Source: Vibrio maritimus (GTDB lineage Bacteria; Pseudomonadota; Gammaproteobacteria; Enterobacterales; Vibrionaceae). From it: DNA of 64,000 nt. The notes under the pieces are model-generated. The model made no database searches. It saw only the letters and a list, made by a program, of their open reading frames with translations, and was not told the DNA's origin. A program made the translations under genes and the position numbers. This document shows, piece after piece, positions 15,606 to 24,474 of this stretch (position 1 is the first letter of the stretch; every line of letters begins with the position of its first letter). The stretch covers positions 1,736,001 to 1,800,000 of the forward strand of contig NZ_CP090438.1 in assembly GCF_021441885.1 (NCBI RefSeq). Direction: 5' to 3'.

Positions 15606-16640
15606 TTACTGACCGGCTTTTAGCTTCAAGAAATAATCTTCGTAGATAACTGTACTATCGCCTACAGCATCTTGCCACTCCACGCGGTCTAGATCTTCTT
15701 GTGACGGGAACAAAGCTGGGCTGTCTTTAAACTTCTCATTCGATTCTTTAACCGCAGTTAAATAACCCGTGTCACGAGAAATTTGTTCAGCAATTTCGGG
15801 GCGCAGTAAGAAATCAATCATCTTGTGCGCCGCATCAACGTTTTTTGCACCAGAGCTAATAGCAAAGTTGTCTACCCAACCAATGCCACCTTCTTTAGGG
15901 AAGACAAGTTTAATTGGCAAACCCTCGTTTTGCGCTGCTGCAGCTGAGCCGTTCCAAAGCATACCTAGACCAACTTCACCAGACATATAAGGTGCACCTG
16001 GGTTGTCAGAATTGAAAACTAACACGTTTGGCATAAGTTTTTGAAGCTCGGCGTAAGCTTCATCAATTTGAGCTTTGTCCGTTGTATTACCAGAGTAGCC
16101 AAGTTTGCGAAGTGCGATATGGAAGACTTCTCGAGTATCGTCCATCATCATCAATTGACCTTCTAGCTCAGGCTTCCATAGATCAGCCCAGCTTGTGAAC
16201 TCGTCCGGGTCATACATATCGGTATTGACAGCGAGACCTGTAATAGCAACAACGTGTGGAATAGAGTAGTCATTGTTTGGATCGTAAGGCTTATCCAAGT
16301 AGTTTGGGTCTAGATTGCTGAAGTTTGATAGTTTTGATTTATCAATTTTCTGAAGCATGCCTTCATCACGCATCTTTGCGACAAAGTAAGTTGACGGCAC
16401 AACAAGGTCATAACCTTTATTGTGAGTCTTTAGCTTTGCATACAAGGTTTCGTTCGACTCATAAGTAGAGTAGATAACCTTGATACCGGTCTCTTTGGTG
16501 AACTGCTCAAGGAGATTACTGTTGATGTAAGGTCCCCAGTTCATGAACACGAGTTCTTTATCTTCTTCTGCACTAACTGCTCCAGAGAGAAGAGAAAGTG
16601 CACATGCACTACCAGCTAAAAAAGTAGCCCATTTTTTCAT
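15606..16640 (-). CDS. potD: Spermidine/putrescine-binding periplasmic protein PotD (copy 2)
   Basis: A 344-residue paralogue of the neighbouring PotD, similar throughout (TKETGIKVIYSTYESNETLYAKLKT, LDPNYLDKPYDPNNDYSIPH, MMDDTREVFHIALRKLGYS). The start chosen is MKKWATFLAGSACALSLLSGAVSA, a Sec signal peptide, with GGAG about nine bases upstream. The pocket region differs (VAITGLAVNTD against WGATGIGINTD), so substrate preference may differ. It follows potC after about 95 bases and is probably the last gene of the potABC operon. Confidence 0.92.
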   Translation of the reverse strand: MKKWATFLAGSACALSLLSGAVSAEEDKELVFMNWGPYINSNLLEQFTKETGIKVIYSTYESNETLYAKLKTHNKGYDLVVPSTYFVAKMRDEGMLQKIDKSKLSNFSNLDPNYLDKPYDPNNDYSIPHVVAITGLAVNTDMYDPDEFTSWADLWKPELEGQLMMMDDTREVFHIALRKLGYSGNTTDKAQIDEAYAELQKLMPNVLVFNSDNPGAPYMSGEVGLGMLWNGSAAAAQNEGLPIKLVFPKEGGIGWVDNFAISSGAKNVDAAHKMIDFLLRPEIAEQISRDTGYLTAVKESNEKFKDSPALFPSQEDLDRVEWQDAVGDSTVIYEDYFLKLKAGQ

Positions 16641-16735
16641 TGACGTTAGCTCCAAAACAAACGCTGCCGTTATGGCATAGATATAAAAAGAGCAGAATGA
16701 CAACGCCATTCTGCTCCAGTCGGTAAAATAGCGGA

Positions 16736-17506
16736 TTATTTCACTTTTTCTCTGGCAAGTAGTTGCGATGCAACAACAAGTACCAAAGATACAATCAACA
16801 TAAGTGTAGCCAATGCATTCACTTCTGGCGAAATGCCGACCTTAACCATCGAATAAATCTTCAATGGAAGAATTTCATAAGTAGGCCCGGTTACGAAAGA
16901 GCTCACAATGACATCGTCTAGAGATAGCGTAAACGAAAGCAACCAACCTGCTGCTACAGCGGGTTTTGCTAGTGGCAGGATAATCTGTTTCAAGATCGTC
17001 CATTCACCTGCGCCCAAGTCTTTCGCAGCCTCAAGCATCTTCACATCAAAGCCTTTTAAGCGGCTATATACTGTGACTACCACGAAAGGTAGACAGAAAG
17101 TGATGTGAGCAATTAGCAAACTAAAGAAGCCAAGCTGAGCGCCAAGTACCAAGAAAATCGCAAGCAGTGAAATTGCCATCACGATATCTGGTGACATCAT
17201 CACAATGAACAGCAAACCACTGACCGCTCCTTTGCCTTTAAACTGATAGCGGAATAGGGCAACTGCCGTCAAGCTACCAATAATTGTCGCCGCGGTAGCA
17301 GAGAAAACCGCTACGTTGAGAGAGTGCCATGCAGCTTGCATCAAACTGTCGTTGTTAACGAGTGCGTCGTACCACTTGGTTGTAAATCCGCCCCATTTCA
17401 TACCAAATTTGTTGGCATTAAAGGAGTTAGCAATCAAAACAATGATTGGTAGATACAAGAACGCGTACACTACCGTCATAAAACTAAATCTTACAGCGCG
17501 ACCCAT
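16736..17506 (-). CDS. potC: Polyamine ABC transporter permease PotC
   Basis: A 256-residue inner-membrane permease with six hydrophobic segments. The cytoplasmic EAA loop that contacts the ATPase is seen as EAAKDLGAGEWTILKQIILPLAKPA. With PotB it forms the channel of the spermidine/putrescine importer. Its ATG overlaps the potB stop (TAATG), so translation is coupled. Length fits the family. Confidence 0.95.
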   Translation of the reverse strand: MGRAVRFSFMTVVYAFLYLPIIVLIANSFNANKFGMKWGGFTTKWYDALVNNDSLMQAAWHSLNVAVFSATAATIIGSLTAVALFRYQFKGKGAVSGLLFIVMMSPDIVMAISLLAIFLVLGAQLGFFSLLIAHITFCLPFVVVTVYSRLKGFDVKMLEAAKDLGAGEWTILKQIILPLAKPAVAAGWLLSFTLSLDDVIVSSFVTGPTYEILPLKIYSMVKVGISPEVNALATLMLIVSLVLVVASQLLAREKVK

Positions 17507-18363
17507 TATTCGAGCTCCACTTTACGGTTTAAGAGCTTGCCTGCTCGGTAGTAGGCGTACAACATGACAGCCATCGCTGCCGTAAGCGCGATACTTGTCG
17601 CAGCACCGAACGGCCAATCTCGAGCATTGAGTATTTGACTCTTAATCACGTTACCAATGAGAAGGTTCTTCGCGCCGCCCAATAGGTCGGCAATATAGAA
17701 CATTCCAAGTGCTGGTAGTAGCACCAACAAACACCCACCGATGATTCCCGGCATGGTCAATGGAAGAATGACTCGAGTCAATGTTTGCCATTTGTTGGCA
17801 CCTAGATCTCTAGCAGCTTCGATATACGTACCATCAAGTTTCTCAATCGCTGAATAAAGCGGAAGAATCATAAATGGCAACAGAATATAGACCAAACCGA
17901 TCATTACCGCTGTTTCTGTGTACATGATACGCAGTGGCTTATCGATAATATCGAGTGCCAGTAAGCTCTTATTTAAGATGCCTTGTGTACCCAGTACAAT
18001 CTTTAATCCGTAGGTGCGGATTAGAGAGTTGGTCCAAAATGGCACAATAACCAAGAACAGCATAAATGGTCGCCACTTTTCAGGCATTTTCGCCACGATA
18101 TACGCAAATGGGTAACCAACAACCAAGCAGATAAGCGTCGCCACAATCGCCATATAGAACGAGTGGAACAACACTTTCGCATAAAGAGGATCGAGTAAAC
18201 GCGCATAGTTCTCGAGTGTAAACGTCATCTCAATTAAGTTAGCTTCATCTCGAGTTAGGAAGCTAGTACCGATGATCATCACGTTCGGAATTAGCACAAA
18301 TAATACTAACCAACCAACAATCAGCGTAATGATGGCGTTTTGTAGATTAAATTTCTTGCTCAT
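17506..18363 (-). CDS. potB: Polyamine ABC transporter permease PotB
   Basis: A 285-residue inner-membrane permease, partner of PotC. The EAA loop is EAARDLGANKWQTLTRVILPLTMPG; family text includes PFWTNSLIRTYGLKIVLGTQGILN and ADLLGGAKNLLIGNVIKSQILNARDWPFGAA. It overlaps the end of potA by 17 bases and the start of potC by one base. Confidence 0.95.
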   Translation of the reverse strand: MSKKFNLQNAIITLIVGWLVLFVLIPNVMIIGTSFLTRDEANLIEMTFTLENYARLLDPLYAKVLFHSFYMAIVATLICLVVGYPFAYIVAKMPEKWRPFMLFLVIVPFWTNSLIRTYGLKIVLGTQGILNKSLLALDIIDKPLRIMYTETAVMIGLVYILLPFMILPLYSAIEKLDGTYIEAARDLGANKWQTLTRVILPLTMPGIIGGCLLVLLPALGMFYIADLLGGAKNLLIGNVIKSQILNARDWPFGAATSIALTAAMAVMLYAYYRAGKLLNRKVELE

Positions 18364-19462
18364 CTTTTAACACCACTTCCCAGCTTTCAACCCAAGTTAC
18401 GGCTACTTTTTGACCTAGCGAGTGGTCTACATCTGGGTCATCTTCATTGAAGAATTCGCTGACCATGACACGCATGCCAGACTCAAGTTCCACAACAGAA
18501 TCCAAAGTCATACCTTTGTAAGTACGCTCTGCCACGTGACCAACGATACCCTTATTTTCAGACTCTTTGATCTCTTCGATACGCAAGTCTTCTGGGCGAA
18601 GTAAAACTTGTAGTTTCTCGCCAGACTCAAAGGCTTTATCGTAGTAAACAATACTCTTCTGACCTTCGATTTCTGCATTGATACGTTTGTCATCGATACG
18701 GTCGATGGCGGTCGCGTTGAACACGTTAATTTCGCCAATGAAGCGAGCAACAAACAAATTTTTAGGTTCTTCGTAGATTTCACGAGGAGAACCATCTTGC
18801 TCAATAACACCATCACGCATCACGATAATACGGTCAGACATGGACAAAGCTTCTTCTTGGTCGTGCGTTACGAAGATAAAAGTGATACCTAGCTGTCTTT
18901 GTAACTGCTTGAGCTCGATCTGCATCTGCTTGCGGAGTTTGTAGTCCAGTGCAGACAGTGATTCGTCCAAAAGCAGAACCTTTGGTTTATTAACAACTGC
19001 ACGAGCGATAGCGATACGTTGTTGCTGACCGCCCGAAAGTTGGTGCGGTTTACGTTGTGCCATTTTCTCTAGGCGAACCATCTTCAACGCTTCTAGAACA
19101 CGAGGTTCTATTTCTGCATTTGGTACTTTTTGCATACGCAAACCAAATGCCACGTTTTCGAAAACGGTCATATGAGGGAATAGGGCATAGCTCTGGAAAA
19201 CTGTGTTGACGTGTCTCTGTTCAGCAGGGACTTCCGTTACATCTTGACCGTCGAGGTTGAGTCTTCCACTGTCGACGGTTTCGAAACCGGCGATCATTCT
19301 AAGTACTGTGGTTTTTCCGCAACCTGAAGGACCCAATATAGTGAGGAACTCACCATGATTAACGTTTAAGTTAAGATTTGCGATGATTTCCTTACCATCG
19401 AAACTTTTACTCACACCAGCTAGCTGTACGACCGGTGTTCCTTCTGAATGTTTAGCGTTCAA
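18347..19462 (-). CDS. potA: Polyamine ABC transporter ATPase PotA
   Basis: The ATPase of the spermidine/putrescine importer. Walker A GPSGCGKTT, signature LSGGQQQRIAIARA, Walker B VLLLDESLSALD and switch His in FVTHDQEEAL are intact, and the C-terminal TOBE-type domain (LLRPEDLRIEEI, SEFFNEDDPDVDHSLGQ) is present. The frame opens at an ATG at 19516 lacking a ribosome binding site directly after a stop codon. I prefer the TTG at 19462 (371 aa), which follows GGTGGAG and fits the length of E. coli PotA (378 aa). The start is uncertain. Confidence 0.92.
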   Translation of the reverse strand: MNAKHSEGTPVVQLAGVSKSFDGKEIIANLNLNVNHGEFLTILGPSGCGKTTVLRMIAGFETVDSGRLNLDGQDVTEVPAEQRHVNTVFQSYALFPHMTVFENVAFGLRMQKVPNAEIEPRVLEALKMVRLEKMAQRKPHQLSGGQQQRIAIARAVVNKPKVLLLDESLSALDYKLRKQMQIELKQLQRQLGITFIFVTHDQEEALSMSDRIIVMRDGVIEQDGSPREIYEEPKNLFVARFIGEINVFNATAIDRIDDKRINAEIEGQKSIVYYDKAFESGEKLQVLLRPEDLRIEEIKESENKGIVGHVAERTYKGMTLDSVVELESGMRVMVSEFFNEDDPDVDHSLGQKVAVTWVESWEVVLKDEQEI

Positions 19463-19704
19463 CGTCTGTTTTTCTCCACCTTGGCCAAAAATATAGCGGC
19501 CAGTTGCTATACACATTTAAGGCGCGCATCATAATCACCAATTGGGTGAAATCAAAGCATTTTCTTATCTCGAAACAGAAAAAATTTTGCAGGTAAAACT
19601 AAACATTATTTACCATACTAGGTTTATAGTGTAACGAGTTGAATGTTTTGCCTTATCAATTGGTTAATTATCACCCAAAAAGACTAGAAAGCAAGGTGAT
19701 AACA

Positions 19705-19734
19705 GTGATAAAACAATCTCGTTACCGCTATAAT
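19705..19734 (+). promoter_or_regulatory. Probable sigma-70 promoter for the gene at 19792
   Basis: A perfect -10 box TATAAT at 19729-19734, with GTGATA 18 bases upstream as a four-of-six -35 box. It lies about 58 bases before the ATG. The rest of 19463-19704 holds the potA leader on the other strand; no gene is seen there. Confidence 0.5.
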
Positions 19735-19791
19735 GTCGCAGCCTTTTCAACGAAGAACACACGTTAGCAAAACGTGTAACTTGGAAAACTT

Positions 19792-20640
19792 ATGAATAAA
19801 GACTTTGAAAGAGACTTCAATTTAGGTGGGACAATAGAGCGCGCCATTTCAGGGAAATACGAACTCAAAGCTGGTGCTGTGTTTCATGAAGCATGGCAAC
19901 AAACGATGAAGCATTTTTTATCTTTCTCACCTGCGATTGTAGCTCTGATTGTTGTGCAGCTTGGTATCTTCTATATCGCTCTCAAGCTGCAACTGGGTGA
20001 CCCTTCCGTAATATTGCAAGGGTTCCAAGACCCAAGCTTGCTTAACGAGGGGATTTTTCAAGCTATTTTCGTCGCGAACTTCAGCTATGAAGTTGTCAGC
20101 GCTCCGGTTTATGCCGGGATCTCTTTAATGGCGATGAGCCATGCCGCTGGCCTTACGACCAAACCAAGACATATCGCGAAAGGGCTTCAGTATACGGTTC
20201 CCGTGATCATCGCGACTTTATTTAGCCTTATGCTGCAAGGCATCGTGAGTATGATTTTTCCATTCTTGTCGATGTACCTTTCTTTGGCGTTCAGTCAGTC
20301 TATTCTACTCATCTGTGAGAAGAAAGTGCCACCGCTGCAATCTTTGTTGCTATCGCTTCGTGCAGTAAATAAGAAGATTTTCGTGCTTTCGGGTATTTAT
20401 CTACTCCTCGTACTCATGTTTATCGTCGGTGCTATGTTTTACGGAATCGGTTTGATTTTCGTTTTACCATTCTTCTTCCACGTCAAAGGGATCCTATATC
20501 GTGAAATGTTTGGCATTACGTTGAAAATCGTTGCTACCGAAGACAATGGCTCTAGCGACCAAGATGGGGATGATAACGACCCAACGCCACCAAGTAATGA
20601 CGACAAGCCAAACAAAAACCCAGAGGTATTTGATGCGTAA
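19792..20640 (+). CDS. Conserved integral membrane protein, unknown function
   Basis: A 282-residue protein with about six hydrophobic helices (from residue 42: SFSPAIVALIVVQLGIFYIALKL, through GIYLLLVLMFIVGAMFYGIGLIFVLPFFF) and an acidic, low-complexity C-terminal tail (SSDQDGDDNDPTPPSNDDKPNKN). It resembles generic multi-pass proteins annotated as hypothetical in vibrios; I do not recognise a functional family. Its stop codon overlaps the ATG of the following bax gene, so the two are translationally coupled. Confidence 0.75.
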   Translation: MNKDFERDFNLGGTIERAISGKYELKAGAVFHEAWQQTMKHFLSFSPAIVALIVVQLGIFYIALKLQLGDPSVILQGFQDPSLLNEGIFQAIFVANFSYEVVSAPVYAGISLMAMSHAAGLTTKPRHIAKGLQYTVPVIIATLFSLMLQGIVSMIFPFLSMYLSLAFSQSILLICEKKVPPLQSLLLSLRAVNKKIFVLSGIYLLLVLMFIVGAMFYGIGLIFVLPFFFHVKGILYREMFGITLKIVATEDNGSSDQDGDDNDPTPPSNDDKPNKNPEVFDA

Positions 20641-21427
20641 GTCGCATAAGTTTCTGTCACTAGCCGCTCTCCTTACGGGGAGCGCTTTTTTATTCTTCTA
20701 CGAAAAACAATCTAAAGATGCTGATGACGAGGTGATATCGCTACCCGCGATCACCGAAGATAAACCCGATATCGCAAGCATCACAGACGTGAACGTGAAA
20801 AAAGAGACCTTCTTTAATTATCTACGTCCTGGCATTGCCATTGAAAATGCTCGAATTGAAAAAGAAAGAAGACGATTGCTTGCCATTAAAAACGCTCTGG
20901 ATGAACAAGCTTTGACGAGCGAACAAGAGGCGACAGCGAAGCGACTAGGTAAGCTATATAATCTAGAACCTACAAACGTTGATTATGAGTGGCTAGACGC
21001 AATGCTAGCGCGCGTTGATGTTCTTCCTGAAGCACTTGTGTTGACTCAAGCAGCTAACGAGTCTGCATGGGGAACATCGCGATTCGCGAAAGAAGCAAAT
21101 AACTACTTTGGTCAGTGGTGTTACACCAAAGGGTGCGGACTGGTACCACTTCAACGTACAGAAGGCATGACACACGAAGTTGCCAAGTTTAGCTCTCCAC
21201 AAGGGTCTATTCACGGCTATTTTATGAATGTTAATCGTAATAGAGCGTATGAAGAACTTAGAGACATACGCGCATCTATTCGCGAACAAGGTGCTGATCC
21301 CACCTCGGAGCAAGCTGCGTTAGAGTTAACAAATGGATTGCTTCGATATTCAGAGCGAGGTGAGGCATACGTCAAAGACCTACAAGCGATGATTCGACAT
21401 AATGAGCCATTCTGGACAACACAATAA
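20633..21427 (+). CDS. bax: Bax-like glucosaminidase domain protein
   Basis: A 264-residue envelope protein with a peptidoglycan-cleaving glucosaminidase fold. The start at MRKSHKFLSLAALLTGSAFLFF gives an N-terminal signal or anchor; the frame is open 34 codons further upstream but only inside the previous gene. Diagnostic text: LPEALVLTQAANESAWGTSRFAKEANNYFGQWCY (catalytic glutamate of the NESAWG motif), then FSSPQGSIHGYFMNVNRNRAY and LLRYSERGEAYVKDLQAMI. This agrees with E. coli Bax and related LytG-type enzymes. Confidence 0.85.
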   Translation: MRKSHKFLSLAALLTGSAFLFFYEKQSKDADDEVISLPAITEDKPDIASITDVNVKKETFFNYLRPGIAIENARIEKERRRLLAIKNALDEQALTSEQEATAKRLGKLYNLEPTNVDYEWLDAMLARVDVLPEALVLTQAANESAWGTSRFAKEANNYFGQWCYTKGCGLVPLQRTEGMTHEVAKFSSPQGSIHGYFMNVNRNRAYEELRDIRASIREQGADPTSEQAALELTNGLLRYSERGEAYVKDLQAMIRHNEPFWTTQ

Positions 21428-21448
21428 TAATCAAAGCATAAGCACAAT

Positions 21449-22105
21449 ATGAAAGTAGTAAAATTAGCCCTTTTAGGACTGGCCGCATCAACCTTTGCGG
21501 TTCCGACTCTAGCTCAAGAGTATATGTTCACCTATTCAAAGTTGTATTCTCAAATGAAGAACAACGCCAAAGAAGGCCATGAAGATGTCAAAGTGGCCTT
21601 CTTCTTCGTTGACGCCGACTCAAAAAACCTTTGTCCTATTGAAAAAGCATGGATGGAGAAAGAGGAGCATTATGAAGAATTGCCACCAAGTCCAATCAAC
21701 GAGCTTGTCGTACCGTTAGATAACAACCTTAAGTCTGCGAATCCGTTAGTGTTTGTTCATACTCCTGAAGACCAGCGCTGTGATTTTTCAATGGTAGTCA
21801 TGACCACCGAACCTATGTCTGGCGAGGTGTCGTATGGCGAAGTTGAAACACTGTTACCTCAAATGCAAGTTATGCTAGAAGACTTAGGTGGCATGTTCGC
21901 TAGCTGGTTCACTCCGGATGTCGAAGGTATTACTTTAGAGTTTGCGCCTAATATAGAGGGTAAGGTTTCGTTTTCAAATGGTGGCTCTGTAGCATTACAA
22001 AATGGTAAAGCTCAAGTTCGCCTTAGCGACATAGGAGAGGGCGGCTATATGACCCTACCAGGAGAAACGATTCGAATCCTTCCTTATCTACCTGGCGCTG
22101 AGTAA
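21449..22105 (+). CDS. DUF2987-like secreted protein
   Basis: A 218-residue protein with a Sec signal peptide (MKVVKLALLGLAASTFAVPTLA) and a mature part starting QEYMFTYSKLYSQMKNN. The pattern (HEDVKVAFFFVDADSKNLCPIEKAWM) looks like the DUF2987 family of vibrios and Shewanella, recalled from memory. Probably periplasmic; function unknown. It follows bax after 21 bases, in the same operon. Confidence 0.7.
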   Translation: MKVVKLALLGLAASTFAVPTLAQEYMFTYSKLYSQMKNNAKEGHEDVKVAFFFVDADSKNLCPIEKAWMEKEEHYEELPPSPINELVVPLDNNLKSANPLVFVHTPEDQRCDFSMVVMTTEPMSGEVSYGEVETLLPQMQVMLEDLGGMFASWFTPDVEGITLEFAPNIEGKVSFSNGGSVALQNGKAQVRLSDIGEGGYMTLPGETIRILPYLPGAE

Positions 22106-22140
22106 ACCATACGCCCATCTCACCACACACCTGTCTCATA

Positions 22141-22174
22141 TTGTTTGACTCCCAATCTAAAGGGGGTCAAACAA
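22141..22174 (+). terminator. Terminator-like hairpin after the DUF2987-like gene
   Basis: Arms TTGTTTGACTCCC and GGGGTCAAACAA pair around an A-rich loop, 35 bases after the stop. There is no strong T tract, so this may be a weak terminator. Confidence 0.5.
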
Positions 22175-22273
22175 CCATTTAATCTTTCTCAAAAAGCTCG
22201 TATAATCCACGCCCCAGATAATTCCCAGTAGGAAATCCTATCGTCGACTTTGTCGGCAATGTGAGAGCACGTG

Positions 22274-23167
22274 ATGAATCAGACAGATACAAGAAAAGAA
22301 ACCCTAGAGTTCAACAAGCTTCAGAAGCGTCTTAGAAGAAATGTTGGCAACGCAATTATCGACTACAACATGATTGAAGAAAATGATGTGGTGATGGCGT
22401 GTATCAGTGGTGGTAAAGATTCGTTCGCGATGCTCGATATCCTATTGAACCTTCAAAAAGCAGCACCGATCAAGTTTGATGTGGTTGCGGTAAACCTTGA
22501 CCAAAAACAACCAGGTTTCCCAGAGCACATTCTGCCAGACTATTTCGAAACTCTGAACATTCCTTACTACATCGTAGACAAGGACACCTACTCAGTGGTT
22601 AAAGAGAAAATTCCAGAAGGTAAAACGACATGTGGCCTGTGTTCGCGACTTCGTCGTGGTACGCTCTATTCTTTTGCTGAGAAGATTGGCGCTACAAAAA
22701 TTGCCCTTGGTCATCACCTAGATGATATTGTCGAAACCATGTTCCTAAACATGTTCCACGGCTCTCGCCTAAAAGCGATGCCACCGAAACTTCGTTCAGA
22801 TGATGGACGTAACGTGGTCATTCGCCCGCTTACGTACTGCCGTGAAAAAGATCTGATTAAATACGCAGAGCACAAAGAATTCCCAATCATTCCATGTAAC
22901 CTATGTGGTTCTCAAGAGAACCTGCAGCGTCAGTCAATTAAAGCGATGCTGATCGATTGGGATAAGAAGACGCCTGGGCGTGTTGAAGCTATCTTTAAAT
23001 CTATTCAAAACGTGAGCCCAAGCCAATTGGCTGACCGTGAACTGTTCGATTTCGTGAACCTACCACTGGATCGTGAAGGCTCACGTGAAGAATATGAGTT
23101 TAGTGAGGCGACGGTTTCGTCGACAAACATCGATGAGTCCATGTTTATTGATGTGACTAATGTTTAG
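22274..23167 (+). CDS. ttcA: tRNA 2-thiocytidine(32) synthetase TtcA
   Basis: A 297-residue PP-loop enzyme that inserts sulfur at cytidine 32 of certain tRNAs, using a 4Fe-4S cluster. The ATP loop is CISGGKDSFAML; two CxxC pairs (CGLCSRLRRG, CNLCGSQENLQRQ) hold the cluster. GHHLDDIVETMFLNMFHG is the conserved middle motif. A GTG lies one codon upstream (22271), but spacing from GAGAG favours the ATG. In enterobacteria ttcA also lies near uspE and fnr, as here. Confidence 0.95.
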   Translation: MNQTDTRKETLEFNKLQKRLRRNVGNAIIDYNMIEENDVVMACISGGKDSFAMLDILLNLQKAAPIKFDVVAVNLDQKQPGFPEHILPDYFETLNIPYYIVDKDTYSVVKEKIPEGKTTCGLCSRLRRGTLYSFAEKIGATKIALGHHLDDIVETMFLNMFHGSRLKAMPPKLRSDDGRNVVIRPLTYCREKDLIKYAEHKEFPIIPCNLCGSQENLQRQSIKAMLIDWDKKTPGRVEAIFKSIQNVSPSQLADRELFDFVNLPLDREGSREEYEFSEATVSSTNIDESMFIDVTNV

Positions 23168-23189
23168 TGCACAGCTAGTTTGACGAAAA

Positions 23190-23215
23190 CGCCCCTCATT
23201 GAGGGGCGATTTTTT
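23190..23215 (+). terminator. Terminator of ttcA
   Basis: The stem CGCCCCTC against GAGGGGCG, with an ATT loop, is followed by ATTTTTT, 22 bases after the stop codon. Confidence 0.9.
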
Positions 23216-23269
23216 ATGTAGGTAACACAGCACTTAAGCTTAGTTTACCTTGGCTTGCCGGATTCTCGT

Positions 23270-23346
23270 GTCATTCCTGCGCAGGTAGGAATCTACTTGA
23301 GGCTTGGTGCGTGCGTTAAGTAGATCCCTGCGGCCAGTGGGGTGAC
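23270..23346. repeat. MITE-like palindromic intergenic repeat
   Basis: A 77-base imperfect inverted repeat. The left arm starts GTCATTCCTGCGCAGGTAGG and ends at AAGT complement (23270-23298); the right arm is 23318-23346 (AAGTAGATCCCTGCGG to GGTGAC). The GTCATTCCTGCGCAGG text is typical of dispersed intergenic repeats in many proteobacteria. It contains no gene and sits between ttcA and uspE, which converge here. Confidence 0.65.
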
Positions 23347-23372
23347 GGAGATATGGAGCTCAGCGAATCCTA

Positions 23373-24317
23373 TTAGGCTTCGCTTGGGTCGAGCGGGCTA
23401 ATATAACCGTCAGGCTTAAGTGCCATTACATCACAGTTAATTTTATCGATCACATGCTCCGCTGTATTACCAATGAATACGGCGGATAAGCCAGTTCGTC
23501 CAGTCGTCCCAAGGATCACCATACCCGCATCGAGTTGTCGTGCGACATCTGGGATGATGTCTTCAGGTAGACCCTGTTCGACAATGGTTTGCTCTTCTGA
23601 ATAACCGTGTTTTTGACGCAGTGCTTTCATCGCCGTTAAATGGTGTCCTCTAACAGCGTCTGTATAGGTTGCTGGGTCAAATTCAGGAAGTTCAATAGTG
23701 ATGTTTGCAGGGGTAACAGGGTAGGCATTGACCAAATAGCCAGTCGCCCCCAAACGCTCGGTTAAACTATCAAGCTGTTTGACCATGCAGTCATTGAGAT
23801 CAATGTGAGTGGGGTTTTCTGAACCGACATGTACAGAGGCAACGATATTTGCTTTCTCTGGCCAGTCTGCATTTTTAACGAGAAGAACAGGCACCGGACA
23901 TTTACGAAGTAAGTGCCAGTCCGTTGGGGTGAAGATAACAGACTCCAAAATATCGTGCTTACGTGTCGCTTTAATAACGATATCTTTTTGACCTTCAAAC
24001 ACTTCTTCAACAATCGCCACATAAGGGCGGTTGTGCCAAACAACTTTGACATCAAGATCAAAACTGTCATCGAGGAATGGCTTTGCCACGTTCCTCATCC
24101 ACTCTTCCCGCTGGTGAATTACGCCACGTCTCATTGCGTCACGTTCTTCGTGAGACAACATAGAGGTCATGTCATAGGAAAAGTCGTAAATAGATAAGAA
24201 GAAAGAAATGTGGCTCCTAGATTTACTCTTCTTAGCAAGTTGAACCGCACGAGCAAGGGCAGGTTGCTCATCGCTATTAAGGTTCGCAACGACGAGGATT
24301 TTACTGTAGATGCTCAT
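23373..24317 (-). CDS. uspE: Universal stress protein E
   Basis: A 314-residue tandem Usp-domain protein. The first domain runs from YSKILVVANLNSDEQPALARA to VIFTPTDWHLLRKCPVPVLLVK; the second ends in MVILGTTGRTGLSAVFIGNTAEHVID, with the nucleotide-binding G-x2-G-x9-G-S/N pattern. It closely follows E. coli UspE (316 aa), for example ANITIELPEFDPATYTDAVRGHHLTAMKALRQKHG. It lies downstream of fnr on the same strand; that neighbourhood is conserved in enterobacteria. Confidence 0.95.
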   Translation of the reverse strand: MSIYSKILVVANLNSDEQPALARAVQLAKKSKSRSHISFFLSIYDFSYDMTSMLSHEERDAMRRGVIHQREEWMRNVAKPFLDDSFDLDVKVVWHNRPYVAIVEEVFEGQKDIVIKATRKHDILESVIFTPTDWHLLRKCPVPVLLVKNADWPEKANIVASVHVGSENPTHIDLNDCMVKQLDSLTERLGATGYLVNAYPVTPANITIELPEFDPATYTDAVRGHHLTAMKALRQKHGYSEEQTIVEQGLPEDIIPDVARQLDAGMVILGTTGRTGLSAVFIGNTAEHVIDKINCDVMALKPDGYISPLDPSEA

Positions 24318-24415
24318 AGATACTCCCTACCTATATGGGCTATTACCTATAATAACTTTAGCGCAAATCTATGAATCTTTTTAGAAAAATTCGAAAACAG
24401 GGAGGGAGAAATTTG

Positions 24416-24439
24416 AAGTGGCTCATTATAGAGCCACTT
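24416..24439 (-). terminator. Terminator-like hairpin after fnr
   Basis: The nine-base-pair stem AAGTGGCTC against GAGCCACTT with an ATTATA loop lies 36 bases past the fnr stop. The downstream tail on the minus strand is CAAATTTC, only moderately T-rich. Confidence 0.55.
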
Positions 24440-24474
24440 AGGAAAGGATTATGAGTTTGAAATGAATAACGTAT

